A stretch of DNA of 64,000 nucleotides from assembly GCF_000092405.1 (NCBI RefSeq), contig NC_014220.1, positions 2,170,001 through 2,234,000 of the forward strand, in the 5' to 3' direction. Positions 1 through 8,867 of the stretch are shown here, piece by piece. This DNA comes from Syntrophothermus lipocalidus DSM 12680. Its GTDB lineage: Bacteria > Bacillota > Syntrophomonadia > Syntrophomonadales > Syntrophothermaceae. The notes under the pieces were generated by a model. The model was not told the origin of the DNA and made no database searches. It saw only the letters and a list, made by a program, of their open reading frames with translations. How positions within the stretch are numbered: position 1 is the first letter of the stretch; each line of letters opens with the position of its first letter. The translations under genes and the position numbers were made by a program.

Positions 1-20
1 TTGGCGTGGGGTGACATATC

Positions 21-221
21 ATGAAGACTACGCTATATGTTGATCGGAAACTCTTGCAAGAAGCCATGCAAATGGCAGGAACGAAAGGGATCACAGAGAC
101 AATCGATACTGCCCTTAGAGAGTTCGTACGCCGCAAACGCCTGGAAAAACTGGCGGCAACTCTGGGAAAAGTTGACCTGGCGATGAGCGACGAAGAACTC
201 GGGGAGACGCGCGAAAGATGA
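21..221 (+). CDS. vapB: VapB-type antitoxin of a type II toxin-antitoxin pair
   Basis: This 66-residue protein begins MKTTLYVDRKLL, a ribbon-helix-helix style N-terminus, followed by an Arg/Lys-rich helix (residues 30-43) and an acidic C-terminal tail, the usual layout of VapB antitoxins (DUF2191-like). The family binds and neutralises the partner VapC RNase and represses its own promoter; that role is known for the family, not shown here. GGGGTGA lies just upstream of the ATG. The gene overlaps the toxin gene by 4 bp (ATGA), so translation is probably coupled. The promoter would lie within or before the first 20 bases of the window. Confidence 0.85.
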   Translation: MKTTLYVDRKLLQEAMQMAGTKGITETIDTALREFVRRKRLEKLAATLGKVDLAMSDEELGETRER

Positions 222-631
222 GTGAACGATTTCTGGTGGATACGTCGGTGTGGATCGAGGCCCTTCGCCCGAGAGGGAAGCCAGAGGTAGCTTCTTGGCT
301 AAGAGAAGCTCTGATCCGGGACGCAGTCGTGCTCATTCCCCTGGTCAAAGAAGAAATTCTTATGGGCGCTCGTGACGAAAAGCAGTTTTCTGAGCTAGAA
401 GAGATGCTGGGAGCCCTGCCCCTGCTGAAAGAAAAGCCGGAGATCTGGGAGAGGGTTGCGTCCATCGGGTTTTCCCTGCGCAGGCAGGGACTGAGGATTC
501 CAACATTGGATCTTCTCATTATTTGCTGGGCCCTTACCTATGAATGTACTCTCGCTCACCGTGACCACCATTTCACGCTGGCAGCGGAAAGAATTCCTGG
601 GCTGAAAACCGTGACCCTACTGAGCAGTTGA
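218..631 (+). CDS. vapC: VapC-type PIN-domain ribonuclease toxin
   Basis: The 137-residue protein is a full-length PIN domain. The first acidic metal ligand is in FLVDTSVWIEAL (residues 5-16), further acidic residues lie in KEEILMGA, and the C-terminal acidic pair is in IPTLDLLIICWA and AHRDHHF. PIN-domain VapC proteins are Mg-dependent RNases that commonly cleave tRNA or rRNA; the target here is unknown. It starts inside the vapB stop codon region (4-bp overlap). No active-site residue appears to be missing, so the toxin is probably intact. Confidence 0.88.
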   Translation: MSERFLVDTSVWIEALRPRGKPEVASWLREALIRDAVVLIPLVKEEILMGARDEKQFSELEEMLGALPLLKEKPEIWERVASIGFSLRRQGLRIPTLDLLIICWALTYECTLAHRDHHFTLAAERIPGLKTVTLLSS

Positions 632-694
632 GAAATGTACCGTGATTCACATCATGAGAAACTTATAGCTTCGAGTAGAAATTGCTCCGTTAAA

Positions 695-731
695 AACCGG
701 GGCGAGGTTTTCTCAATCCCTCGCCCTGGTT
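695..731 (-). terminator. Rho-independent terminator downstream of glmS
   Basis: A 13-bp near-perfect stem (AACCGGGGCGAGG pairing with CCTCGCCCTGGTT, one mismatch) encloses an 11-base loop. Read on the minus strand it is followed by TTTTT, which fits termination of the glmS transcript. On the plus strand there is no T-run, so it would end vapBC transcription only weakly. Confidence 0.75.
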
Positions 732-801
732 GCTTAAAACCACCCCTTCGCTCCGCTTCAACAAAACAAGCCCTGGCCCTCTTCCTTTCTCAATTCTACT
801 C

Positions 802-2622
802 TTACTCCACCGTCACGCTTTTGGCCAGGTTTCGCGGTTTGTCGACATCGCAGCCGCGTTTGACCGCCATGTAATAAGCAAAGAGCTGCAAGGGGACCAC
901 GGTCAGCATCGGGGTCAAGAGAGAGTCTTCACCGGGAATAACGAAAAGTTCGTCTGTTTCCTCTTCGATGCCAGCGAGCCCTTCTTTTGCTATGCCAATC
1001 ACTTCGGCCCCGCGGGCTTTGACCTCTTTAATGTTAGATATCATCTTGTCTTGGAGTTCGTCCTGGGTTACGATGGCGATGACCGGCACCCCTTTTTCGA
1101 TTAGGGCTAGGGTTCCGTGCTTGAGCTCGCCCGCAGCATAGGCTTCGGCATGGACGTACGATATTTCTTTGAGCTTGAGAGCACCTTCTAAAGCCACGGC
1201 GTAATCGAGCCCCCGCCCAATAAAGAAAGTGCTCGCGGTAGCGGCATATTTCTCAGCTATCGCTTCCACTGCACCGGCTTTTTCCAGGATGGCTTCTACC
1301 TTGTCCGCGATACCTCTCAGCTCCCGAACAGTAGAGGCTATCACTTCCTCGGGCAAAGTGCCCCGCTTCTGCGCCAGGTACAGGCCGAGAAGGTACATGA
1401 CCAGGAGCTGGGTAGAATAAGCCTTGGTCGAAGCTACCGCGATCTCAGGACCGGCCCATGTGTAGATCACCCTGTCGGCCTCTCTGGCTACCGAGCTCCC
1501 CACCACGTTGGTTACGGCCAGCACCCTGATGCCCTTTTTCTTAGCTTCGCGCAGGGCGGCCAGGGTGTCGGCGGTTTCGCCCGACTGGCTTATCACGATG
1601 AGCAGAGATTTATCTCCCCACAATACATCGCGGTACCTGAACTCGGAAGCGATGTCTACTTCCACCGGCAGGCAGGCCAACCGTTCTATGACGTGTTTAC
1701 CCACCACCCCCGCGTGGTAGGCGGTACCACAGGCCACGATAAATACCTTTTCCACCCCATCCAAGCAGCAGTCGAGATCCACGTCCGAAAACTCAACCCG
1801 CCCCCCTTGAATCCGCCCGCGAAGGGTATCCCGTAAAGCCTGGGGTTGCTCCATTATTTCTTTGATCATGAAGTGGGGATACCCGCCTTTTTCCGCCGCC
1901 TCGGCACTCCACGTAACAGTGAACATGTCTTTGGCTACCCTCTTTCCTTCCCCGTTGGAAATGGCAACCCCGTCCCGGGTGAGGACCGCCATTTCCCGGT
2001 CTTCCAAGAGATAGACCTTCCGGGTCCGGTTCAGGATAGCCGGGATATCAGAAGCCAGGTAATACTCGTTTTCCCCCACTCCTATGACCAGAGGGCTCTG
2101 GTTCCTGACTGCCACAATCTTGTCGGGTTCGTCCGCGCAAATGACTGCCAAGGCGTAGGACCCTTCTACCGCTTCTAAAGCCCTGCGCACTGCTTCCTCC
2201 AGCGAGCCGTGGTAGTGGTGCTCCACCAGGTGAGCCAGGACCTCAGTATCCGTTTCAGAACTGAAACGGTGTCCCTCCCTTTCCAGCCACCGGCGCAGGC
2301 TGGCAAAATTCTCGATTATCCCGTTGTGGACCACGGCGATGCGTCCTTGACAGTCGGTGTGGGGGTGAGCGTTGTCATCGCTCGGAACCCCGTGGGTGGC
2401 CCAGCGGGTATGCCCTATCCCCAGACCGGATGTGGGGTGACTGCCGTTTAGAATCCCTTCCAGCCGCTCCAGCCTTCCTTCTTTCTTCAACAGCCACAAA
2501 CGCTCTTCCTGAATTACCGCTATCCCGGCTGAATCGTACCCTCTATATTCGAGCCTTTTTAAACCGTCTATAATTACAGGCACGGCTTGGTTAGAGCCGA
2601 TGTATCCTGTTATCCCGCACAA
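802..2622 (-). CDS. glmS: Glutamine-fructose-6-phosphate aminotransferase (isomerizing)
   Basis: The 606-residue product makes glucosamine-6-phosphate from fructose-6-phosphate and glutamine, the first step towards UDP-GlcNAc for peptidoglycan. The N-terminal glutaminase domain begins MCGITGYIG, with nucleophile Cys2 exposed after Met removal; two SIS sugar-isomerase domains follow at about 285-420 and 455-590, and the protein ends DKPRNLAKSVTVE, the typical C-terminal tail. Length is normal for the family. The start is a TTG (complement of 2620-2622), preceded by GAGGAGGTAATAGAA, so the start is well supported despite the rare codon. A glmS ribozyme lies upstream, giving feedback by the enzyme's own product. 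It is the last gene of the cdaA-to-glmS block and ends before a terminator. Confidence 0.97.
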   Translation of the reverse strand: MCGITGYIGSNQAVPVIIDGLKRLEYRGYDSAGIAVIQEERLWLLKKEGRLERLEGILNGSHPTSGLGIGHTRWATHGVPSDDNAHPHTDCQGRIAVVHNGIIENFASLRRWLEREGHRFSSETDTEVLAHLVEHHYHGSLEEAVRRALEAVEGSYALAVICADEPDKIVAVRNQSPLVIGVGENEYYLASDIPAILNRTRKVYLLEDREMAVLTRDGVAISNGEGKRVAKDMFTVTWSAEAAEKGGYPHFMIKEIMEQPQALRDTLRGRIQGGRVEFSDVDLDCCLDGVEKVFIVACGTAYHAGVVGKHVIERLACLPVEVDIASEFRYRDVLWGDKSLLIVISQSGETADTLAALREAKKKGIRVLAVTNVVGSSVAREADRVIYTWAGPEIAVASTKAYSTQLLVMYLLGLYLAQKRGTLPEEVIASTVRELRGIADKVEAILEKAGAVEAIAEKYAATASTFFIGRGLDYAVALEGALKLKEISYVHAEAYAAGELKHGTLALIEKGVPVIAIVTQDELQDKMISNIKEVKARGAEVIGIAKEGLAGIEEETDELFVIPGEDSLLTPMLTVVPLQLFAYYMAVKRGCDVDKPRNLAKSVTVE

Positions 2623-2670
2623 TTCTATTACCTCCTCTTCCTCAAGACCACAACCTACCCAACCAGGTCA

Positions 2671-2716
2671 TTCTTAATTCTTAATTCTCAATTCTTAATT
2701 CTCAATTCTCAATTCC
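2671..2716. repeat. Tandem 7-bp repeat, about 6.5 copies
   Basis: The heptamer AATTCTC or AATTCTT is repeated head to tail between the glmS ribozyme and the glmS ribosome binding site. The same unit recurs at 34350-34376. On the minus strand it reads as A/G-rich GAATTGA or GAATTAA units. It is a simple-sequence tract that could vary in copy number by slippage and so alter the spacing of the ribozyme and the start codon. Confidence 0.8.
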
Positions 2717-2727
2717 AAATCTCCACT

Positions 2728-2950
2728 CGCCTTGCCTTTTGTCCCGACCGTTGCCGGTAGGTTTTGTAGCAAGGCTCACGATGGTGGCACACCGAGGGAC
2801 CATCCGCCGATACTTTCGATAAGTCCCTTCCTCGTCACCCGGCACTCAGGAGTAACAGCAAGCCAATTCCAACTCCAGTTTGTATCAAAAAAGATAGCTG
2901 TGGAAACTTCCTATAAAACAGCTCAACGGCTGAGTGCCGGGGCTGGCGCT
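2728..2950 (-). promoter_or_regulatory. glmS ribozyme-riboswitch (GlcN6P-activated self-cleaving RNA)
   Basis: Read on the minus strand, the leader contains the glmS ribozyme signatures in order: AAAGCGCC at the cleavage site (cut expected between positions 2950 and 2949), then GACGAGG, then TTATCGAAAGTATCGGCGGA, then the pairing blocks around CCTTGC...GGCAAGG. These match the Bacillus glmS ribozyme as I remember it. The RNA binds glucosamine-6-phosphate, cleaves itself and destabilises the glmS mRNA. The P2 helix is unusually long: its arms are CCCGGCACTCAG and CTGAGTGCCGGG (2838-2849 and 2930-2941) enclosing about 80 nt, and the same arms bound a palindromic repeat elsewhere in the window. 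The rest of the 368-bp glmM-glmS gap holds only the heptamer tract and the ribosome binding site. Confidence 0.9.
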
Positions 2951-2990
2951 TTGTCGACACTATTAAAATATGAAAATCGCCTCCTAACGG

Positions 2991-4337
2991 TTACTTTTGA
3001 GCTAAAAGTATGGCCTTCCTTATCTCTTCAACCACCTCCTTCAGCATGAACTCATCCCGCCCCTGGGCCATGATCCTTATCTTGGGCTCAGTCCCTGAAG
3101 GGCGAACCAAAACCTTGCCCCATTCTCCTAACCGGATGTCTGCTTTAGCTATCACCTCCTTAACGTTGTCGTTATCCAGTATCCCTTCCTTATCTTTTAG
3201 GTCCACATTAACCAGAATCTGTGGCAATCTTTCCATCTCCAGAGCTAGTTCTGACAAGGGTAACCCAGTCTCGCGCATGACTTCAGCCAATTTCAACCCG
3301 GAGAGTAAACCGTCCCCGGTAGTGGCGTAATCTAGCAGAATAATATGACCCGACTGCTCCCCTCCCATGCGAGCCCCGGTTTCCATCATTTTTTCCAGTA
3401 CATACCGGTCTCCGACCTGGCAATACTCTACCTCAACTTTCTCCCGGCGCAGGGCAATGTCGAGCCCGATGTTGCTCATCACCGTGGCCACTACCTTGCT
3501 CGGGACCAGCCTCTTCGTCCTCTGCCAGTGCAGCCCGCAGATTACCATTATTACATCCCCATCCAGGACATTACCCCGCTCATCCACAACTATAACCCGG
3601 TCTGCGTCCCCGTCATAAGCCACTCCAAAATCGGCCTTGTGTTCCAGAACCGCCCGTCGCAGCTTCTCTGGGTAAGTGGACCCACACCGGTCGTTGATGT
3701 TGATGCCATTGGGATGGTTACTTATAGAAATGACCTTGGCCCCCAGTTCCTCCCAAAGGCGGGGAGCCACACTATAAGCAGCACCGTTTGCACAGTCCAC
3801 GACCACGCAGAGCCCGCTTAAGTCACGCGGTGCCCGGTAACAGCTTTTCAAGTAATCGATGTAGTTCGTTTCCGCTTCTGCCACCTCGTAGACCCGGCCG
3901 ATGCCGTCACCAACTGGACGGGCCAGGTCATCCACTCCCTTTTTAACCAGTTCTTCAATCCTGTCCTCGGTTTCATCGGGCAGTTTATAGCCGTTCGCAC
4001 TGAAAAACTTGATGCCATTATCCTCCATAGGGTTATGTGAAGCGGAGATAACCACTCCGCTCGAAGCTTCATACCTGCGGGTAAGGTATGCTACTGCCGG
4101 GGTGGGCACTATCCCGGCTTTGAGAACGCTCGCCCCTGTAGACAGAATCCCGGCGATCAAGGCCGCTTCCAGCATATCTCCCGATATTCTAGTATCTTTG
4201 CCGACCAGTATCCGCGGGTGGTCGAACTCCTGGGCCAACACGTAACTCCCAGCCCGACCTAATTTATATGCTAACTCTGGAGTCAGGTCTTCGTTGGCTA
4301 CGCCCCGGACCCCGTCCGTACCGAATAACCTCCCCAA
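2991..4337 (-). CDS. glmM: Phosphoglucosamine mutase
   Basis: The 448-residue protein interconverts glucosamine-6-phosphate and glucosamine-1-phosphate in UDP-GlcNAc synthesis. It starts MGRLFGTDGVRG, carries the phosphoserine loop ISASHNP with the phosphorylated serine at residue 100, the metal-binding loop YDGDADR near residue 240 and the substrate phosphate-binding loop RPSGTEPKIRI near the C-terminus, so all four domains are present. The start is TTG with GGGAGGG about seven bases upstream. It follows the FAD dehydrogenase gene by 113 bp and precedes the glmS ribozyme. In other Firmicutes GlmM binds CdaA and inhibits it, which fits its place in this block. Confidence 0.96.
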   Translation of the reverse strand: MGRLFGTDGVRGVANEDLTPELAYKLGRAGSYVLAQEFDHPRILVGKDTRISGDMLEAALIAGILSTGASVLKAGIVPTPAVAYLTRRYEASSGVVISASHNPMEDNGIKFFSANGYKLPDETEDRIEELVKKGVDDLARPVGDGIGRVYEVAEAETNYIDYLKSCYRAPRDLSGLCVVVDCANGAAYSVAPRLWEELGAKVISISNHPNGININDRCGSTYPEKLRRAVLEHKADFGVAYDGDADRVIVVDERGNVLDGDVIMVICGLHWQRTKRLVPSKVVATVMSNIGLDIALRREKVEVEYCQVGDRYVLEKMMETGARMGGEQSGHIILLDYATTGDGLLSGLKLAEVMRETGLPLSELALEMERLPQILVNVDLKDKEGILDNDNVKEVIAKADIRLGEWGKVLVRPSGTEPKIRIMAQGRDEFMLKEVVEEIRKAILLAQK

Positions 4338-4450
4338 AACTTACCCTCCCTTTCGCTTGGCGTAGAATACCTCACAACACTTCTCACGGTATCGCTATTG
4401 AGGAATCAAGCCGCCACTGTGGCTTTGTCGAGGGGCATTAGCCCGTCCGC

Positions 4451-6103
4451 TCAGAGACTCCTCGCATCAATAATACCATGATTGGCTTCAAGGGTTATCT
4501 TGTCAAGCGGTTTTTTATAGGTAGTGATGATAGTTTCTGCTACTCTCAACCCGTCTACCGCCGAGCTCACGATGCCCCCGGCATAACCGGCCCCTTCCCC
4601 GCAAGGATACAGTCCCCTGACACTGACCGAGCTGTAATCAGGCCCCCGCTCGATGCGTACTGGAGCCGAAGTCCTGGTTTCTACCCCTGTCAGCACCGCT
4701 GCCGGGTCAATGAATCCTTTCATTTTGCGTCCGAACTCCGTTATCCCCTTCTGCAGGACCCGGGCGAGCTCCAATGGCAGTACCTCCCACAGGTTGGCCG
4801 GGGTCACCCCGGGTCTGTACGTGACCTGGCCGTTCGGAATCCCAGAACCAACCCGTCCCGCTAGAAAATCCTCCAGCAGCTGGGCACAAGCCCGGTATCC
4901 TCCCCGCCCTGCGGCAAAGGCCTTACGCTCCACCTCTTCCTGGAAGCTAACTCCACCAAGTGAAGTGCCATCCCAGTCCGAAGGCGCCACGGTCACCACC
5001 AAGGCACTGTTGGCGACGCCGGAGTCCCGGTCATAGTAGCTCATCCCGTTAGTAACCACCGTCTCTGGTTCGGAGGCAGCGGCTATGACGTATCCCCCCG
5101 GACACATGCAGAAGGTGTACAAGGAGCGGCCGGTTTCCCGGTCCTGGTAGGTGAGGTGGTAGTCGGCAGGTCCCAAGCGAGGATGTCCTGCCCATTGCCC
5201 GTATTGGATGGTATCTATAAGGGCCTGGGGGTGCTCGACCCTCACTCCAACGGCAAACCCCTTGGGCACGAGGCTGATGTTGCGGTCGGCTAGGAGCCGG
5301 TAAACATCCCGAGCGCCGTTGCCGGTGGCAAGCACCAACACCGAACAAGGGACCTTGACCCGGTGGTTGACGGTTATCCCCCGCACTCTGCCCGCAGCCC
5401 AGTCGATGTCGGTAAGGCGGGCACCGAAGTAGACTTCGCCTCCCCACTCGAGGATTTGGCGACGCATCCCCTCCACCACCTTGCGCAGCCGGTCGGTCCC
5501 TATGTGAGGCTTTTTCAAGTAGCGAATCTCCTCCGGGGCCCCGAAGTTTACAAAAGTCTCGAGCACCTTATCTACCCGCTCATCCCCAATGCGGGTGATC
5601 AACTTGCCGTCGGAAAAGGTCCCGGCCCCGCCTTCCCCGAACTGGACGTTCGATTCCGGGTTCAAAACCCCGTTCTGCCAGAACTCTTCTACATCCTTCG
5701 CCCGCTTTCTTACCTCGCGCCCCCGCTCGATGACTACAGGCCGGTAGCCGTATCGCGCTAGTCCTAGCGCACAAAAAAGACCTGCAGGCCCAGAACCGAC
5801 AATAACCGGCGAGTAGCGCACGGTCTCTTCCCCTTCCCTCAATTTAGCGGGTAGGCGATCCTGAATTATCGATACCTCCGGTGACGCCAAAACCGCCAGG
5901 TCCAAATCGGCCCGGCTGGAAAGCTCTACATCAACCGTATAGACCAGCACCACCTTTTGCCGGCGGGCGTCCACTGCCTTCCTGGCTATGCTCCAATTCC
6001 TTAGAGAAGCCGGTTTGACCCCCAGCCTGCCTGCGGCTAAATGCTTGAGCCGGTTCTCGTTTTCTTCCAAGCCCAGCCTCAGGTTACGAATCCTTATCTT
6101 CAT
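4451..6103 (-). CDS. FAD-dependent dehydrogenase of the COG2509 type
   Basis: This 550-residue flavoprotein has a poorly conserved N-terminal region of about 90 residues, followed by a dinucleotide-binding motif VGSGPAGLFCALGLARYG with the acidic ribose-binding region VVIERG, then an NxQFGEGGAGTFSDGK segment and a C-terminal ENGMSYYDRD / YPCGEGAGYAGG region that closes the FAD site. This architecture is typical of a conserved but functionally unassigned FAD oxidoreductase family. The substrate is not known. The gene overlaps cdaR by 4 bp (ATGA) and sits between cdaR and glmM, splitting the usual cdaA-cdaR-glmM order, so it is cotranscribed with the c-di-AMP genes. Confidence 0.85.
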   Translation of the reverse strand: MKIRIRNLRLGLEENENRLKHLAAGRLGVKPASLRNWSIARKAVDARRQKVVLVYTVDVELSSRADLDLAVLASPEVSIIQDRLPAKLREGEETVRYSPVIVGSGPAGLFCALGLARYGYRPVVIERGREVRKRAKDVEEFWQNGVLNPESNVQFGEGGAGTFSDGKLITRIGDERVDKVLETFVNFGAPEEIRYLKKPHIGTDRLRKVVEGMRRQILEWGGEVYFGARLTDIDWAAGRVRGITVNHRVKVPCSVLVLATGNGARDVYRLLADRNISLVPKGFAVGVRVEHPQALIDTIQYGQWAGHPRLGPADYHLTYQDRETGRSLYTFCMCPGGYVIAAASEPETVVTNGMSYYDRDSGVANSALVVTVAPSDWDGTSLGGVSFQEEVERKAFAAGRGGYRACAQLLEDFLAGRVGSGIPNGQVTYRPGVTPANLWEVLPLELARVLQKGITEFGRKMKGFIDPAAVLTGVETRTSAPVRIERGPDYSSVSVRGLYPCGEGAGYAGGIVSSAVDGLRVAETIITTYKKPLDKITLEANHGIIDARSL

Positions 6104-7023
6104 GGGCTCTCCTCTTTAGTAACCGGTTTAACATCGACCATGACCCGGACCCGCTCCGGGAATGCCGAGACACCCTGGGGAACGGTTACAGCGGCCTCTT
6201 CCGTGAAAGGAAGGGTATGTCCCTCCAGGCTGACGGGGGATGTCGTCACTTGCAAGGAAGGAGCCGGGGTGCCGGGAGGCCCGATCAAAGTGACCTCGGA
6301 CGGCTCTGCCCGCATATCCCCCAAAACGTAGCCGTCCGGCAGCTTGCCCGTCAGAGTAGGATTAACCGCAACTTTGGTCAGGGTACGTTCCTGGCCCACA
6401 ACCACGTAAACCTTTACCTGGTCTGGGATCAAGGTGATGTTATCCGTTACGGTTTCCCCCCTCGCATCTACCGCCCGCGCCGGAGCATAGAACGAAGATG
6501 TTTCAGTCCGGTCAGTCAGGTCCAAAAACGTCACCACTGAGGCTACCTTTCTCACCACTTCTTGCGGCCCTTTTACCAGGCATTTTTCTGGGACCGTAAT
6601 CATGCCTTCTACAGTATAACCGGCGGGCGGAGGTTTCTGCACCCGGCAGGTCACGGGAAAGATGTTTTCTTCGGTCTTAAAAACCTGAACCTTTACCTGT
6701 TCCGGCCGGATCTTGGTCACCCGGGCCCCAGGGACGGGCTCCACTTTGACCGGCAGGGTATAGATGCCGGGCTCCAGCCCTTTGAGGTCAATGTAGGCGT
6801 TTATGTCCGAGGCTTCTTTAGGAGTACCAATTACTTCCACGGAAACCTTGTCGGTATGTGAAGCCTTCAAACCTTCCTCGAGATTGATATGGTTGAGCTT
6901 GACTCCCGTGATCTCTTTGCGGGTGATGATAACGTTCTCGTTGGTGACGAACAGCCACAGCATCACCGCCAGCACCAACGAAATAATCTTCAAACCGGTG
7001 GTATTCTTCTTACTCCCGTTCAT
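6100..7023 (-). CDS. cdaR: CdaA regulatory protein with YbbR domains
   Basis: The 307-residue protein has one N-terminal membrane helix (residues 11-27, LKIISLVLAVMLWLFVT) followed by extracytoplasmic YbbR-type beta repeats; boundaries near residues 55, 130 and 215 are suggested by recurring P-E-x-V-x-V and tLTGkLPDGY type segments. CdaR proteins modulate the diadenylate cyclase CdaA from outside the membrane. The start overlaps the cdaA end by 14 bp and the stop overlaps the FAD dehydrogenase start by 4 bp, so translation is likely coupled. Confidence 0.92.
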   Translation of the reverse strand: MNGSKKNTTGLKIISLVLAVMLWLFVTNENVIITRKEITGVKLNHINLEEGLKASHTDKVSVEVIGTPKEASDINAYIDLKGLEPGIYTLPVKVEPVPGARVTKIRPEQVKVQVFKTEENIFPVTCRVQKPPPAGYTVEGMITVPEKCLVKGPQEVVRKVASVVTFLDLTDRTETSSFYAPARAVDARGETVTDNITLIPDQVKVYVVVGQERTLTKVAVNPTLTGKLPDGYVLGDMRAEPSEVTLIGPPGTPAPSLQVTTSPVSLEGHTLPFTEEAAVTVPQGVSAFPERVRVMVDVKPVTKEESP

Positions 7024-7831
7024 TTGGCCACCTCAAAACCTTGAAAACCTCGCTTTTGCGGTCTCTTTTGCCCAACAATTCTCGTTCAAGAATTTCCCGC
7101 ACTCCCTTCTGGTCCAGATCGCGGCTAAGCTTGCCTTCGAGAGCGCAGGAAACACTCCCCGTCTCCTCCGACACTACTATGGTCAAAGCATCGGAAACCT
7201 CGGTGATGCCAATACCGGCCCGGTGCCTGGTTCCCAGGTCCTCGGCCAAGTTAGGGTTGTCGGTCAAAGGCAGAAAACACCCAGCCCTAACTATCCTTCC
7301 GTTGCTTACAATAACCGCCCCGTCGTGCAGAGGCGTCTTGGGGGTAAATATGTTGACCAGCAACTGGGAGCTGACCAGGGCATCCAGCGGCACGCCGCTT
7401 TCGATGTAGTCTTTGATACCCGTATCTCTCTCGACGACTATCAAGGCCCCGGTCTGGGTTTGAGAGAGGATAGCAACCGCTTTAAGTATTTCTTCTATGA
7501 CCGTGTCTCTATCGGTCCAGCGGGAGGTGGTGCCAGCAAAAAAATGGCCCCGTCCCAGTTGCTCCAGAGCCCGGCGCAGTTCGGGTTGGAACACGACCGG
7601 TAAAGCCACGAACAGCATGGTCCACATCTTTTCCATCAGCCAGCCCACGACTTCCAGTTGCAGGTACCGAGAACCGATAGAGAAAACGAGTAGCAACAAC
7701 AGGCCCTTCAGCAGCTGTTCTGCCCGGGTGCCCCTGATCAACAAGAGTAAGCGGTAGAAAAGGTAAGACACGATGAGTATGTCCAGTAAAGAAAGCACGA
7801 CCTTTATTGGGTCGGTGATGAATTCTGACAA
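7010..7831 (-). CDS. cdaA: Membrane diadenylate cyclase (c-di-AMP synthase)
   Basis: The 273-residue protein has three N-terminal membrane segments (about 10-32, 40-56, 62-80) and a DisA-N-type cyclase domain with the catalytic DGA at residues 170-172 and the RHR motif at 202-204 (GTRHRAGIGITE). It makes c-di-AMP from two ATP. The start is uncertain: the listed TTG lacks a clear ribosome binding site, while an in-frame CTG five codons upstream has AGGGGGG at about 7 bases. The order cdaA-cdaR-(FAD enzyme)-glmM is the conserved c-di-AMP operon with one inserted gene. No riboswitch for c-di-AMP was recognised nearby. Confidence 0.95.
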   Translation of the reverse strand: MSEFITDPIKVVLSLLDILIVSYLFYRLLLLIRGTRAEQLLKGLLLLLVFSIGSRYLQLEVVGWLMEKMWTMLFVALPVVFQPELRRALEQLGRGHFFAGTTSRWTDRDTVIEEILKAVAILSQTQTGALIVVERDTGIKDYIESGVPLDALVSSQLLVNIFTPKTPLHDGAVIVSNGRIVRAGCFLPLTDNPNLAEDLGTRHRAGIGITEVSDALTIVVSEETGSVSCALEGKLSRDLDQKGVREILERELLGKRDRKSEVFKVLRWPNERE

Positions 7832-8018
7832 TACCGCGATGTCCAGGAAACTGCCCCCCTGTCTAGATTCTTGAACAACCTAAATTCCGCGTTTGGATGA
7901 AAAAAAGAAGCATTGACATCAAACCCCAGGGCTTCTACGATATATTTTAAGTATTCGCGTGAGGTTTTGCAAAATAAGGAACAGGTTGCAATTTATTAGA
8001 GGAGGATAAAATAGACAA

Positions 8019-8867
8019 GTGGGAACTGTTCTCGTAGGCACCTGCGCCTGGAGCGATCACACCGATTTTTACCCCCCTGGTCTAAAACCCACCCGACAGC
8101 TAGAATATTATGCCCAGTTTTTCCCGGTAGTGGAGATCGACAGCACCTTCTACGCGCTTCAGCCCGCTCGCAATTTTGCCGGCTGGGCTAGAAAAACTCC
8201 GGAAAACTTTGTCTTCGATGTCAAGGCCTACCGGGTGATAACCAGGCACGACCGTTCCCCTATGGACAAGGATGAGCTCGCCTACATCGTCAATCGCTTC
8301 GCCTCTTCCCTGACTCCCTTGGAAGAAGCGGGCAAGCTGAGGGCGGTTCTGCTCCAGTTTCCCCCGTTTTTCGTCTGCAACCCCCGGAATATAAGCTATC
8401 TTCTGTGGTGCCGGGAGCGGCTGGCCTCCTTCACCCTGGCGGTAGAATTCAGGCACCGCTCTTGGTTTGAGGGCGATACGCGCGACCAGACCTTGAAACT
8501 GCTCGCCGATAACCGCCTGGTCAACGTGGTCTGCGATGAGCCCCAGATTGGGCAGGGCAGTGTACCGATGGTAGCAGAGGTAACCTACCCGAAACTCGTA
8601 ATCTGCCGTTTCCACGGCCGCAATGCTCAAATGTGGTACAGAAAAGGCCTGAAAACGAGCGGCGAGAGGTTTAATTACCTGTACTCGGATGAAGAACTCG
8701 AAGAGCTTCTCGGACGAGTCTTGCCCCTATCTGAGAAAGCAGAAGAAATGCACATACTGATGAACAACAACTTCGGCGATTACGCGGTGAGAAACGCCCT
8801 CCGGATTCGCGAAATGCTAGGACAGCTAGCCACAAAGCCACAGGTAGGTACAGATTCATTTAACTAG
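8019..8867 (+). CDS. DUF72 (YecE-like) TIM-barrel protein
   Basis: The 282-residue protein matches the DUF72 family: an N-terminal GTCAWSDHTDFYPPGL, then LEYYAQFFPVVEIDSTFY, AVEFRHRSWF in the middle, and a C-terminal HILMNNNFGDYAVRNAL. Members adopt a TIM-barrel-like fold and their biochemical role is not settled. The start is a GTG with AGAGGAGG about 13 bases upstream. The stop codon TAG (8865-8867) is the first part of a dispersed intergenic repeat arm. It stands alone and convergent to dnaE2. Confidence 0.88.
   Translation: MGTVLVGTCAWSDHTDFYPPGLKPTRQLEYYAQFFPVVEIDSTFYALQPARNFAGWARKTPENFVFDVKAYRVITRHDRSPMDKDELAYIVNRFASSLTPLEEAGKLRAVLLQFPPFFVCNPRNISYLLWCRERLASFTLAVEFRHRSWFEGDTRDQTLKLLADNRLVNVVCDEPQIGQGSVPMVAEVTYPKLVICRFHGRNAQMWYRKGLKTSGERFNYLYSDEELEELLGRVLPLSEKAEEMHILMNNNFGDYAVRNALRIREMLGQLATKPQVGTDSFN

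Noticed and set aside
2671-2716. Short direct repeats as a CRISPR array
   Set aside because: The unit is 7 bp and contiguous, with no spacers and no cas genes.
2838-2941. Free-standing palindromic mobile element upstream of glmS
   Set aside because: The arms and neighbouring core sequences form the P2 helix of a glmS ribozyme; it is reported as part of that RNA, with possible origin from the element kept as a hypothesis.
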